This document shows, piece after piece, positions 18,309 through 26,580 of a DNA stretch of 64,000 nt. The notes under the pieces were generated by a model. That model was not told the origin of the DNA. It saw only the letters and a list, made by a program, of their open reading frames with translations, and searched no databases. A program made the translations under genes and the position numbers. The stretch is from contig NZ_CABVPP010000038.1 of assembly GCF_902499075.1 (NCBI RefSeq), positions 1 through 64,000 on the forward strand, read 5' to 3'. Every line of letters begins with the position of its first letter. Positions within the stretch are counted from its first letter, which is position 1. Origin of the DNA: Burkholderia pseudomultivorans (GTDB lineage: Bacteria; Pseudomonadota; Gammaproteobacteria; Burkholderiales; Burkholderiaceae).

Positions 18309-18947
18309 ATGAGCGAAGGCGTTTACGGGAATCAGGCTGCCGGTCGTGTGACCCACAGCTTGCTGCGATTGAGTACGGCCATGCGAAGCCAGGCATGGGA
18401 TTGGGCGGAAGGCGCGGGCCTCACGCCGACGCAGGGCGAAATCCTCGTGCTGCTGCTGCAGCGCAAGGGCCCGATGCGGCTCGGCGAGATCGCGCGCGAG
18501 ACGCAGCTCACCGCAGCGACCACGAGCGATGCGGTCAGCACGCTCGAGACGAAGGGGCTCGTCGAGAAGCGCCGTGCGCTCGACGACGGTCGCGCGCTCG
18601 CCGTGCGCCTGTCGGCGCGCGGTCGCACCGCGGCGAAGAAGGCGCTGCAATGGCCGGAATTCCTGACCAAATCGGTCGGCAAGCTCGGCGCGGACGAGCA
18701 GAGCGCGCTCTATCGCACGCTGCTGAAGACGCTGCGCGAGCTGCAGGTAGCCGGCGTGACGCCGCCGCAGCGCATGTGCCTGACGTGCACGCACTTCCAG
18801 CCGGCCAAGCCGTCGAAGAAGCCGGCGCACCACTGCGCGGCGCTCGGCCTGACGCTCGCCGACAGCGATCTGCGTCTCGACTGTTCGGTGCACGAAGAGG
18901 CCGACGTGGCGACGCAGAAGAAGACCTGGAAGATTTTCGCCGGCTGA
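18309..18947 (+). CDS. MarR-family regulator with C-terminal Cys/His-rich tail
   Basis: The first 150 residues form a MarR-type winged helix: GLTPTQGEILVLLLQRKGPMRLGEIA (helix-turn-helix region 38-90, with TAATTSDAVSTLETKGLVEKRR) and an amphipathic dimerisation helix. The last 55 residues are unusual for MarR proteins: Cys157-x2-Cys160, His174-His175-Cys176 and Cys192, with His162 and His195 nearby. This spacing could bind zinc or an iron-sulfur cluster. The family usually senses small phenolics or oxidants; here a metal or redox input is inferred. The gene starts a short rightward run with the amidotransferase gene 28 bp downstream. Confidence 0.85.
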   Translation: MSEGVYGNQAAGRVTHSLLRLSTAMRSQAWDWAEGAGLTPTQGEILVLLLQRKGPMRLGEIARETQLTAATTSDAVSTLETKGLVEKRRALDDGRALAVRLSARGRTAAKKALQWPEFLTKSVGKLGADEQSALYRTLLKTLRELQVAGVTPPQRMCLTCTHFQPAKPSKKPAHHCAALGLTLADSDLRLDCSVHEEADVATQKKTWKIFAG

Positions 18948-18975
18948 CGTCCGTCGATCGACCGGGAGGCCGGTG

Positions 18976-19686
18976 ATGAACGCTGAAGTCGTGGCGATCC
19001 GCCACGTGCATTTCGAGGACCTCGGCAGTTTCGAGCAGGTACTCGGCGAGCGGGGCCGGCGGGTGCGCTATGTCGACGTCGGATCGTCGCGGGTCGAGGT
19101 GCTCGACGTGCTCAAGCCTTCGCTGCTCGTCGTGCTCGGCGGTCCCGTCAGCGTGGTCGACGATGCGCAGTACCCGACGATCGCGCCGCTCGCGGCGCTC
19201 GTGAAGCAGCGCATCGACGCCGGGCTGCCGATTCTCGGCATCTGCCTCGGCGCCCAGTTCATCGCCCGCGCGCTCGGCGCGCACGTCTACCCGGCCGCGC
19301 AGAAGGAACTCGGCTGGGCGCCGCTGTCGCTCACCGACGCGGGCCGCGCGTCGCCGCTGCGTCATCTCGACGGTGCGGCGACGTCGATGCTGCACTGGCA
19401 TGGCGACACGTTCGACCTGCCGGGCGGCGCGATCCATCTCGCATCGACGCCCGCCTGTCGCCACCAGGCGTTCGCGTGGGGCCAGCATGTGCTGGCGCTG
19501 CAGTGCCATCCGGAGATCCGCGCGGACCGTTTCGAACCCTGGCTGATCGGGAATGCCGGCGAGATCGCGTCGACGCCCGGCATCGACGCGTGCCGGCTGC
19601 GCGCGGATACCGCGCAGTATGGCCCGGCGCTGGAAGCGGCGGCGCGAACGATGTTCGGCGAATGGCTCGATAGCGTCGGGCTCTGA
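18976..19686 (+). CDS. Class I glutamine amidotransferase (GuaA-like GATase1)
   Basis: The 236-residue protein is a free-standing class I glutamine amidotransferase domain. Visible residues are the nucleophile Cys90 in ILGICLGAQFIA, the oxyanion strand LVVLGGPVSVVDD, and the catalytic His in LQCHPEI. It lacks a synthetase domain, so it may act as an amidohydrolase on a gamma-glutamyl compound or with an unknown partner. A GGGAGG ribosome site favours ATG 18976; GTG 18973 directly before it is possible. It follows the MarR gene by 28 bp and is probably cotranscribed with it. Confidence 0.85.
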   Translation: MNAEVVAIRHVHFEDLGSFEQVLGERGRRVRYVDVGSSRVEVLDVLKPSLLVVLGGPVSVVDDAQYPTIAPLAALVKQRIDAGLPILGICLGAQFIARALGAHVYPAAQKELGWAPLSLTDAGRASPLRHLDGAATSMLHWHGDTFDLPGGAIHLASTPACRHQAFAWGQHVLALQCHPEIRADRFEPWLIGNAGEIASTPGIDACRLRADTAQYGPALEAAARTMFGEWLDSVGL

Positions 19687-19927
19687 CGCGCGCGGCGGTC
19701 GATGCCGCGAGGTGCGCCCGTCCGTGTGCCGGACGCCGGTGCGCGCGGTCGCGCGTGCGCGGGCCGGCCGTCATCCGCAGCGGAATCGCAATCGCGCGAT
19801 GCCGGTCTTGCTTCGCCATCCTCACGCATTCCTGACCGCCCGCTTACTGCCGGGCCGGCCTTCTGCAGGCTTCCGGCCCGCGTGCTACGCTCGTCCGCTC
19901 TTTTCCTTTTTCTCGCGAGCGGCCACC

Positions 19928-21040
19928 ATGACTGCGCTGTTTTCACCGTTCACGCTGCGCGGCGTGACCCTTCCGAACCGGATCGTGATTTCCCCGATGT
20001 GCCAGTACTCCGCCGAGCGCGGCGAAGCGACCGACTGGCACATGATTCATCTCGGCCATCTGGCGCTGTCGGGCGCGGGCCTGCTGTGCATCGAGGCGAC
20101 CGCGGTCGAGCCCGACGGACGCATCACGGCCGGCGACCTGGGCCTGTGGGACGACGTGACCGAGGCCGCGCTGAAGCCGGTGCTGGCGGCGATTCGCAAA
20201 CATGCGCCGATTCCCGTCGCGATGCAGCTGTCGCACGCGGGGCGCAAGGCGTCGAGCGCGGTGCCGTGGCAGGGCGGTCAGCTCATCTCCGTCGCGGACG
20301 GCGGCTGGCTGCCGCACGCGCCGTCGGCGGTGCCGCACAAGGACGGCGAGACGCCGCCGCTTGCGCTCGATACGGCCGGGCTGAACCGGATCCGCGACGC
20401 ATTCGCGGCGGCGGCCAAACGCGCGGCGCGGCTCGGCATCGACGCGGTCGAGGTGCATGCGGCGCACGGCTACCTGCTGCACCAGTTCCTGTCGCCGCTC
20501 GCGAACCAGCGCACCGATGCGTACGGCGGTTCGCGCGAGAACCGGATGCGCTTCCCGCTGGAGATCTTCGAGACCGTGCGCGCGGCGTTTCCCGACGACC
20601 GGCCGGTCGGCGTGCGCGTCTCCGCGACCGACTGGGTCGAGGGCGGCTGGGAGCTCGACGATACGATCGCGTTCGCGCACGAGCTGAAGCGGCGTGGCTG
20701 CGACTGGATCGACGTGTCGTCAGGCGGCGTGTCGCCGCTGCAGAAGATTCCGCTGTCGCCCGGCTACCAGGTGCCGTTCGCGCAGGCCGTGAAGCGCGCG
20801 GTCGACATGCCGACGATCGCGGTCGGCCTGATCAACGAACCCGCGCACGCGAACCGGCTCGTCGAGGCCGGCGATGCCGACTTCGTCGCGATGGCGCGCG
20901 CGATGCTGTACGACCCGCGCTGGCCCTGGCACGCGGCCGCCGAACTCGGCGCGCAGGTGACGGCGCCGCCGCAGTACTGGCGTTCGCAGCCGCGCGAGCA
21001 CAAGACGCTGTTCGGCGACATCGCGTTCGGCCAGCGCTGA
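19928..21040 (+). CDS. Old yellow enzyme, YqjM-type NADH:flavin oxidoreductase
   Basis: The 370-residue protein is an FMN-dependent ene reductase of the YqjM (thermophilic-like) class. It has SPMCQYSA with the class-specific cysteine that tunes FMN, AMQLSHAGRK, the substrate-binding His pair in EVHAAHGYLLHQF, then NQRTDAYGGSRENRMRFPLE and a C-terminal FMN-phosphate region (MARAMLYDPRWP). It would reduce activated C=C bonds using NAD(P)H in the cytoplasm. A 241-bp gap separates it from the amidotransferase gene. A terminator follows at 21149-21174. Confidence 0.92.
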   Translation: MTALFSPFTLRGVTLPNRIVISPMCQYSAERGEATDWHMIHLGHLALSGAGLLCIEATAVEPDGRITAGDLGLWDDVTEAALKPVLAAIRKHAPIPVAMQLSHAGRKASSAVPWQGGQLISVADGGWLPHAPSAVPHKDGETPPLALDTAGLNRIRDAFAAAAKRAARLGIDAVEVHAAHGYLLHQFLSPLANQRTDAYGGSRENRMRFPLEIFETVRAAFPDDRPVGVRVSATDWVEGGWELDDTIAFAHELKRRGCDWIDVSSGGVSPLQKIPLSPGYQVPFAQAVKRAVDMPTIAVGLINEPAHANRLVEAGDADFVAMARAMLYDPRWPWHAAAELGAQVTAPPQYWRSQPREHKTLFGDIAFGQR

Positions 21041-21148
21041 GCATCGTGTCCGGCTGGATGCGAGATCGCCCGCGACGCGAAAGTGCGCGCGATGTTGAAC
21101 GAAGCAATCGCGAACGTGTAGGATGCGGGTGATTCGCCGCATGCCCGA

Positions 21149-21174
21149 CGCGGCACCGACCGGTGCCGCGTTTT
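21149..21174 (+). terminator. Intrinsic terminator after the old yellow enzyme gene
   Basis: A 9-bp perfect stem CGCGGCACC / GGTGCCGCG (21149-21157, 21162-21170) with loop GACC is followed by TTTT. It lies 109 bp after the stop and 100 bp before the SET gene, so the SET gene likely has its own promoter. Confidence 0.75.
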
Positions 21175-21272
21175 CATTTCCGGTCTGCCGATTCGGGCGG
21201 CCGCGCATGCGCGATGCGGGGCCGTGATCGCGGCCGCCTTCCATTCAAGTCGTCTTCACAAGGATTCGTTCG

Positions 21273-21785
21273 ATGAGTTCACGCAGGATCGCGGTGCGCC
21301 GCTCGGGGGTACACGGCAGGGGCGTGTTCGCCGTGTCGCCGATCAAGGCCGGCGAGCGCGTAGTGGAATACAAGGGCGAGCGAATTTCGTGGAAGGAAGC
21401 GCTGCGCCGCCATCCGCACGATCCGAACGAGCCGAACCATACGTTCTACTTCGCGCTGGAAGAGGGCGGCGTGATCGACGGCAAGGTCGACGGCAACAGC
21501 GCGCGCTGGATCAACCACTCGTGCGCGCCGAACTGCGAGGCGGAAGAGATCGAAGGCCGCGTGTACATCCACGCGCTGCGCGACATCGCGCCGGAAGAGG
21601 AATTGTTCTACGACTACGGCCTCGTGATCGACGCGAAGCTGACCAAGAAGCTCAAGCGCGAATACGCGTGCCACTGCGGTGCGCAAGCGTGCCGCGGTAC
21701 GCTGCTCGCGACGTCGGACGACGGCGAGAAGAAGAAAAAGAAGAAGTCCGAGTCGAAGTCGAAGGACAAGAAAAAGAAGAAGTAA
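21273..21785 (+). CDS. SET-domain protein lysine methyltransferase with lysine-rich tail
   Basis: This is a compact 170-residue SET-domain protein. It shows the SET signatures in order: GVHGRGVFA (SAM-binding G-x-G, residues 12-20), RWINHSCAPNC (78-88), EELFYDYG with the catalytic-type Tyr (109-116), and a post-SET zinc motif Cys133-x-Cys135-x4-Cys140 that would pair with Cys84. The last 20 residues are almost all Lys, Ser and Asp (from residue 152). SET proteins methylate lysines on proteins. Bacterial members act on host histones when secreted (LegAS4, and BtSET of B. thailandensis) or on bacterial histone-like proteins. Which applies here cannot be told; no signal peptide is present. Confidence 0.9.
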   Translation: MSSRRIAVRRSGVHGRGVFAVSPIKAGERVVEYKGERISWKEALRRHPHDPNEPNHTFYFALEEGGVIDGKVDGNSARWINHSCAPNCEAEEIEGRVYIHALRDIAPEEELFYDYGLVIDAKLTKKLKREYACHCGAQACRGTLLATSDDGEKKKKKKSESKSKDKKKKK

Positions 21786-21820
21786 GCGACGGCGCGGGGG
21801 GCACCCGCGCCGCTGGCGCG

Positions 21821-23314
21821 TCAGTGCGTCGGCGCTGCGGCCGGCGTCTCGCTGGCGGGCTTCGCCGTGCGTGCCGCGAGCGGCACGCGCACCACGAAGC
21901 GCGAGCCGCCTTCCGGCGCGTCTTCGTACGACACCGTGCCGCCGTGCATCGCAATGATGTCGTGGACGATCGCGAGGCCGAGCCCCGCGCCGGTCTCGAC
22001 GCCGTTGCCGTTCTGCGCGTCGCCGCGGAAGAAGCGCTTGAACAGGTCGGCCTGCTGGTTCGCGGGCACGCCGGGGCCGTTGTCCTCGACGACGATCTCG
22101 GCGGCCGGCTGGTCGCCGTCGAGCGCACCGCGCGCGACGTTCACCGTGATCCGCGCGCCGTCCGGCCGCGCGAGCGGCACGTATTTCAGCGCATTGTCGA
22201 GCAGGTTTGCGATCACCTCGCGCAGCAGCACGGGGTTGCCGCGCACGATCAGCGTCTCGTCGTCGCCGGGATCGTCGCTGCGCTGGAAGCCGAGATCGAC
22301 GTGCGCGGCGAGCGCGCGCGGCACCCATTCGGCACCCGTCTCGAACGCCATCGCCGCCAGGTCGACGCTGACGAAGCGCGCGGCCTGCTCGCCCGGCTCC
22401 GCGCGCGCGAGCGACAGCAGCTGGTTCGACAGCCGCACCGCGCGATCGGCGGCCGCGCGCAGCTCGCGCACTGCGGTATAGGTCTGCTGCGGATCGCGTG
22501 CGGTCGCAGCCTGCTCGGCGTGCAGCTTCACGGCCGTGAGCGGCGTGCGCAGCTGGTGCGCGGCGTCGGCGATGAACTTGCGCTGCGCGTCGAGCGCGGT
22601 CTTCAGGCGGCCGAGCAGCGCATTCATCGCGCTCGTCAGCGGGCGGATCTCGAGCGGCACGTCGGTTTCGTCGACCGGTTCCAGCGACGTATGGGTCTGC
22701 CGGTTCAGCGAATCGGCGAGATGCGTGAGCGGGCCGAGCTGCTGGTTCACGACGCGCCACACGATGCCCCAGCCGGCGAGCAGCAGCAGCAGCAGCGGCA
22801 TCATGATCGCGACGAGGAATTCGGCCGCGATCCGGTAGCGGTGCCGCACCGGCTGCGCGACCTCGACGACCATCGGCCGGCCGCCTTCGACGTTGTCGAC
22901 GCGCACCTGCGCGACGCGCACCGCGCGGTTGTCGTATTCGGCTTCGAACACGTATGCGTGATGCATGCGGCGCACGTTGATGCCGCGCAGCGGCAGCTTC
23001 GGATCGCCGGCGAGTTCCTGCTCGCCGTCGCTGATCCGGTAGATCAGCGCTTCGGCCGGATCGGAGAACATCGCCTGCGCGAGCGGCGGCACCGTGAACG
23101 GCGCGTCGGGGCCGGCGATCTGGATCTGCTTCGAGATGGCGGTCGCGAGATCGGCGAGCGAGCGGTCGATCACGTGTTGCGTGTATTGCCACGCGAGCCA
23201 GTAGGCAATCAGGCCGCTCATCAGCGCGAGCATCGACAGCGGCGCGGCGAGGCGCCGGAGCAGCGAGCGGCGCAGGCTGGTCACAGCCGGATCAGGAGAC
23301 ATTTCGACAGGCAA
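21821..23314 (-). CDS. Two-component sensor histidine kinase (TctE/QseC-like)
   Basis: The 497-residue inner-membrane kinase has two membrane segments (about residues 24-45 and 175-197) bracketing a periplasmic sensor domain of about 130 residues, then HAMP, the HisKA box with phosphoacceptor His in ADAAHQLRTPLTAVKLH, and HATPase motifs NLLDNALKY, VEDNGPGVP and GAGLGLAIV. The C-terminus is Ala/Pro-rich. An alternative start is Met5. It follows the response regulator gene by 96 bp in the same direction. TctE-type kinases often sense carboxylates, but the ligand here is unknown. Confidence 0.9.
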   Translation of the reverse strand: MPVEMSPDPAVTSLRRSLLRRLAAPLSMLALMSGLIAYWLAWQYTQHVIDRSLADLATAISKQIQIAGPDAPFTVPPLAQAMFSDPAEALIYRISDGEQELAGDPKLPLRGINVRRMHHAYVFEAEYDNRAVRVAQVRVDNVEGGRPMVVEVAQPVRHRYRIAAEFLVAIMMPLLLLLLAGWGIVWRVVNQQLGPLTHLADSLNRQTHTSLEPVDETDVPLEIRPLTSAMNALLGRLKTALDAQRKFIADAAHQLRTPLTAVKLHAEQAATARDPQQTYTAVRELRAAADRAVRLSNQLLSLARAEPGEQAARFVSVDLAAMAFETGAEWVPRALAAHVDLGFQRSDDPGDDETLIVRGNPVLLREVIANLLDNALKYVPLARPDGARITVNVARGALDGDQPAAEIVVEDNGPGVPANQQADLFKRFFRGDAQNGNGVETGAGLGLAIVHDIIAMHGGTVSYEDAPEGGSRFVVRVPLAARTAKPASETPAAAPTH

Positions 23315-23410
23315 ATGGATAAGCGCCGCTCACGGGGAGCGGCGCGGTCGTACGCCGGACGGCGACGTTTGGGGGCAGCGCCGCCGGCAGCCAGCGCCGG
23401 GCGCCGCCGC

Positions 23411-24103
23411 TCAGACGCTTGCCGTCTGGCGGATTTCCTGCAGCAGGTAGCCGAAGCCGCGCACCGTGACGATTTCGACGCGGCACTGCTCGAGCTTCTT
23501 GCGCACGCGGTGCACGTAGACTTCGATCGCGGTGTCGCCGAGATCGCCGCCGAAGTGCGTGAGATGATCCTGCAACTGCGCCTTGCTGACCACGCGGCCG
23601 TGACGCAGCAGCAGCATTTCGAGCACCGCGAATTCGCGCGGCGACAGTTCGAGCGGCTTGTCGTCGTTGAAGATGCGGCGGTCGACGCCCGACAGGCGGA
23701 CGCCGCCGAGCGACACTTCCGGACGCGGCATGTCGCTGTGCGGGCCGCTGCGGCGCATCACCGCGCGGATCCGCGCTTCGAGCTCGGCCGGCTCGAACGG
23801 CTTGAGCATGTAGTCGTCGGCGCCCGAGTTCAGGCCCTGGATCCGGTCGTTCAGCTCGTCGCGTGCGGTCAGCACGATCACCGGCGTATGGCGGTTGGTC
23901 TGGCGGAAGCGCGTGAGCAGCGTCATCCCGTCGATGCCCGGCAGGCCGAGGTCGAGGATCACGAGTTCGTGGCGGTTTTGTGCCAGCGCCTGTTCGGCAA
24001 AGATGCCGTCATGCACCATGTCGACGGTGAAGCCAGCCTGTTCGAGGCTGCTCTGGATACCGCGTGCGATGGGGCGGTCGTCTTCGATCAGAAGGAGTCG
24101 CAT
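23411..24103 (-). CDS. Two-component response regulator, OmpR/TctD type
   Basis: The 230-residue regulator has a receiver domain (acidic pocket IEDD at residues 6-9, phosphoacceptor Asp in LVILDLGLPGIDG at about 51, conserved Lys in MLKPFEP) and a C-terminal winged helix (ELSPREFAVLEMLLLRHGRVVSKAQLQDHL ... VEVYVHRVRKKLE-like recognition helix). It is the first gene of the regulator-kinase pair and is divergent from the small DUF3717-type gene. It presumably controls its own operon and carboxylate-use genes elsewhere, which is inference from family. Confidence 0.92.
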   Translation of the reverse strand: MRLLLIEDDRPIARGIQSSLEQAGFTVDMVHDGIFAEQALAQNRHELVILDLGLPGIDGMTLLTRFRQTNRHTPVIVLTARDELNDRIQGLNSGADDYMLKPFEPAELEARIRAVMRRSGPHSDMPRPEVSLGGVRLSGVDRRIFNDDKPLELSPREFAVLEMLLLRHGRVVSKAQLQDHLTHFGGDLGDTAIEVYVHRVRKKLEQCRVEIVTVRGFGYLLQEIRQTASV

Positions 24104-24225
24104 GAAGTTCGCTCAAGTACAATGGGTTGGCGGTTCAGGCACGCGGACAGCACGACGCCGTTTCCACAGGGGCGCCGCATCGCCTGACATCAAGCATGGC
24201 GGCCAGCGAACGATTACATCCAATC

Positions 24226-24456
24226 ATGTCCGATATTTCGATCCACGACCTCGAAGCCGCGATCAATTTCTGGCGCGCCCGCTCGCCGTCGAGCGGCGAC
24301 GAACTCAAACTCTGCGAAGAGGCCAGCGCGCTCTCCAAGCCGTATGCGCTGCTGATTGTACAGCGCGGAAGCGCGCTGCAACTGGAAGGTTTGGACCCCA
24401 AGGCACGGAAAGCGTACGAGACTTACGTGCGCCTTAAGGATGGCTTGGAAAGCTGA
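24226..24456 (+). CDS. Small DUF3717-type protein of unknown function
   Basis: The 76-residue protein begins MSDISIHDLEAAINFWRARSPS and continues GDELKLCEEASALSKPYALLIVQR, matching the small DUF3717 family seen mainly in Burkholderiales. It has no signal peptide, membrane segment or catalytic motif that I can see, and no function is established for the family. The ATG at 24226 fits the conserved start; an upstream in-frame ATG at 24196 is possible, and neither has a clear ribosome site. It stands alone, divergent from the response regulator gene. Confidence 0.78.
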   Translation: MSDISIHDLEAAINFWRARSPSSGDELKLCEEASALSKPYALLIVQRGSALQLEGLDPKARKAYETYVRLKDGLES

Positions 24457-24604
24457 AGGCTTTCGCTGAGTACATCGTAGAAAACGTTCATCGAAATGAA
24501 AAGTTGACGTGTCAGGCGCGGAAAATGCGCCGCGCGTCCGAATTGTGTAACCGGACGTTACGTCCGCTCGCGAGGCGGACGCGCGAGCGCATGCGCGCCG
24601 GCAA

Positions 24605-24913
24605 TCAGGCGCCCGGGTGCGCGTGCGCGCCGGCCGCGTCGATGAACAGCGCGAGGTCGATGTCGCGCTGCGTCAGGCCGTCGGCGTCGTGCGTCGACAG
24701 CGTCACGTCGACCCGGTTGTACACGTTGAACCATTCCGGATGATGGTTCATTTCCTGCGCCTTGATCGCGACGCGCGTCATGAAGCCGAACGCCTCGTTG
24801 AAATCGGCGAAGCGCAGGCTGCGCTGGATCGCATCGCGGCCCGGCACGGCCGACCACTGCGGCACGCGTTCGAGCTGGGTCTTGCGTTCTTCTGATGTGA
24901 GCTTGTGGATCAT
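24605..24913 (-). CDS. phhB: Pterin-4a-carbinolamine dehydratase PhhB
   Basis: PhhB regenerates the tetrahydropterin cofactor of phenylalanine hydroxylase by dehydrating 4a-hydroxytetrahydrobiopterin. The 102-residue protein has the family signature around [19 protein letters not shown] and STHD, with the paired histidines of the active site. The start at 24913 follows an AGGTG ribosome site; longer frames run into non-protein sequence. It lies 107 bp downstream of phhA on the same strand, in the order phhA-phhB. Confidence 0.95.
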   Translation of the reverse strand: MIHKLTSEERKTQLERVPQWSAVPGRDAIQRSLRFADFNEAFGFMTRVAIKAQEMNHHPEWFNVYNRVDVTLSTHDADGLTQRDIDLALFIDAAGAHAHPGA

Positions 24914-25020
24914 GTTGCACCTCGTTCGGTAACGGCGCTCGCGCGCGGCACGCACCGCGCGGCGAAGCCGGCACCGGTCATTCTTTCATAGTTGGCAGAC
25001 GCGCGTCGGCCGGCCCGTGC

Positions 25021-25914
25021 TCACGCGTCGGCATTGTCCGGCCAGCCTTCGCCGCTGCCGCGCTGCAGCACGCGATCGGTGTCGAGCACCGCGCCGGCCG
25101 CGATTTCCGGCAACGCCGCGAGCCGTGCCGCGAGCGCGCGCCCGTCGATGTCGGCGAGCGCGAACAGCTGCGCGAAGTCGTCGATCACGAAGTAGGTCTT
25201 CTGGAACGTGTCGATCCGGTACTGCGTGCGCATCACGCGCTCGAGGTCGAAGCCGAGCCGGTTCGGCGCCGCGCTCTCGACGCTGTACAGGCTCTCGCCC
25301 TTGCTCGACACGATGCCGGCGCCGTAGATCGACAATCCGTTGGTGCCGCGCGGATCGCGGATCAGCCCGAATTCCACCGTGTACCAGTACAGGCGCGCGA
25401 GCCGCGCGAGCGCCGCCGCGTCGTCGGCGACCGCGAGCGCGGCGCGGCCGTATGCCTGCATGTAGTCGGCGAACACCGGCTCGATCAGCAGCGGGACATG
25501 GCCGAACAGGTCGTGGAAGCAGTCGGGTTCCTGCAGGTAGTCGAGCTGGTCCGGGCGGCGCATCCACCAGGTGACCGGAAAGCGCCGGTTCGCGAGATGC
25601 TCGAAGAACACGCGGTCGGGCACGAGGCCCGGCACCGCGACGATTTCCCAGCCCGTCGCGGGCTTCAGCTGGCGGTTCACGTCGGCAAACGACGGCACGC
25701 GATCGGCGGGCAGCGCGATCTTGCCGAGCCCCGCGACGAACGCGTCGCACGCGCGTCCGCGCAGCAGCGCCGACTGGCGTGCATAGAGCTGCTGCCACAC
25801 CGCGTGGTCGACCCGGCCGTAACGCGCGAGCGGCTGGTCGATGGTGAAATCGGCGCGGGTTTCGAGGCCCGCATCGAACTGCTCCTGCAGTTTCGCGGTG
25901 ACGACGGTGGACAT
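25021..25914 (-). CDS. phhA: Phenylalanine-4-hydroxylase PhhA
   Basis: PhhA hydroxylates phenylalanine to tyrosine using a non-haem iron, tetrahydropterin and oxygen, the first step of phenylalanine breakdown. The 297-residue monofunctional bacterial enzyme carries the iron ligands His134 and His139 in DCFHDLFGHVP and Glu181 in YWYTVEFGL. It has no regulatory ACT domain, as expected in bacteria. The start MSTVVTAKLQEQF is chosen because upstream residues in frame are not conserved-looking. It is divergent from an AsnC-type regulator; a dyad at 26007-26027 lies between. Confidence 0.96.
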   Translation of the reverse strand: MSTVVTAKLQEQFDAGLETRADFTIDQPLARYGRVDHAVWQQLYARQSALLRGRACDAFVAGLGKIALPADRVPSFADVNRQLKPATGWEIVAVPGLVPDRVFFEHLANRRFPVTWWMRRPDQLDYLQEPDCFHDLFGHVPLLIEPVFADYMQAYGRAALAVADDAAALARLARLYWYTVEFGLIRDPRGTNGLSIYGAGIVSSKGESLYSVESAAPNRLGFDLERVMRTQYRIDTFQKTYFVIDDFAQLFALADIDGRALAARLAALPEIAAGAVLDTDRVLQRGSGEGWPDNADA

Positions 25915-26006
25915 GATCAGGCTCTGCACGGCTGGAGTTGAGAGACATGCAAGTGTAGAGCGGGGTACGCGCGGATTGGGCGCAAAATTGGCGCTGATTT
26001 GCATGA

Positions 26007-26027
26007 TGATGCGATAATCGCGCATCA
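26007..26027. promoter_or_regulatory. Inverted repeat between phhA and the AsnC-type regulator
   Basis: TGATGCG at 26007-26013 and its exact reverse complement CGCATCA at 26021-26027 are separated by 7 bp. The dyad sits 28 bp before the regulator's ATG and 93 bp before phhA. Lrp/AsnC proteins bind such dyads, so this is a plausible operator for autoregulation and phhAB control. Confidence 0.5.
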
Positions 26028-26054
26028 AATCATCGAATCATGCGGAGAATAAAC

Positions 26055-26540
26055 ATGCTGGAACTCGATCACTTCGATCTCGCGCTGCTGGACGTGCTGC
26101 AGCGCTTCGGCCGCGCGACGCACCAGCAGCTCGGCGAGGAGGTGCCGCTGTCGCCGTCGCAGATCGGCCGGCGGCTGCAGCGGCTCGAGGCCGCGGGCGT
26201 GATCGAAGGCTATCGCGTGATGCTGCGGCCCGAAAAGCTCGGGCTCGGCGTGACCGCGTTCACGAGCCTGAAGCTGAAGCACCACGGCGATTCGATCATC
26301 GAGCAGTTCCAGCAGCAGATCGATGTGCTGCCCGAAGTGCTCGAGTGTCATGCGGTGGTCGGCGACGCCGACTATCTGCTGCGGATCGTCGCGCCCGACC
26401 TGAACGCGCTGTCGCAGTTCGTGATGAAGAAGCTGATGCGCGTGCCGGGCGTCGACAGCGTGCGCTCGAACATCGTGCTGACGACCTTCAAGCGCAACGG
26501 CGCGCTGCCGCTCGCGCATCTGGCGCCCGGCGCCGCCTGA
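26055..26540 (+). CDS. Lrp/AsnC-family regulator, likely of phhAB
   Basis: The 161-residue protein has an N-terminal helix-turn-helix (FDLALLDVLQRFGRATHQQLGEEVPLSPSQIGRRLQRLE) and a C-terminal RAM ligand domain (ECHAVVGDADYLLRIVAPDL). The start at 26055 follows a GGAGA ribosome site. Because it is divergent from phhA, it most likely activates phenylalanine catabolism in response to an aromatic amino acid. This is inference from position, comparable to aromatic-responsive AsnC regulators; the well-known PhhR of Pseudomonas belongs to a different (TyrR-like) family. Confidence 0.88.
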   Translation: MLELDHFDLALLDVLQRFGRATHQQLGEEVPLSPSQIGRRLQRLEAAGVIEGYRVMLRPEKLGLGVTAFTSLKLKHHGDSIIEQFQQQIDVLPEVLECHAVVGDADYLLRIVAPDLNALSQFVMKKLMRVPGVDSVRSNIVLTTFKRNGALPLAHLAPGAA

Positions 26541-26580
26541 GGCCGCGGCGGCGCGGCGCACCGTCGCCTGCGGGGCCGGA

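Noticed and set aside
21224-24187. A 987-codon plus-strand frame over the SET and two-component genes
   Set aside because: It covers three well-supported genes in other frames, and its translation has no recognisable domain.
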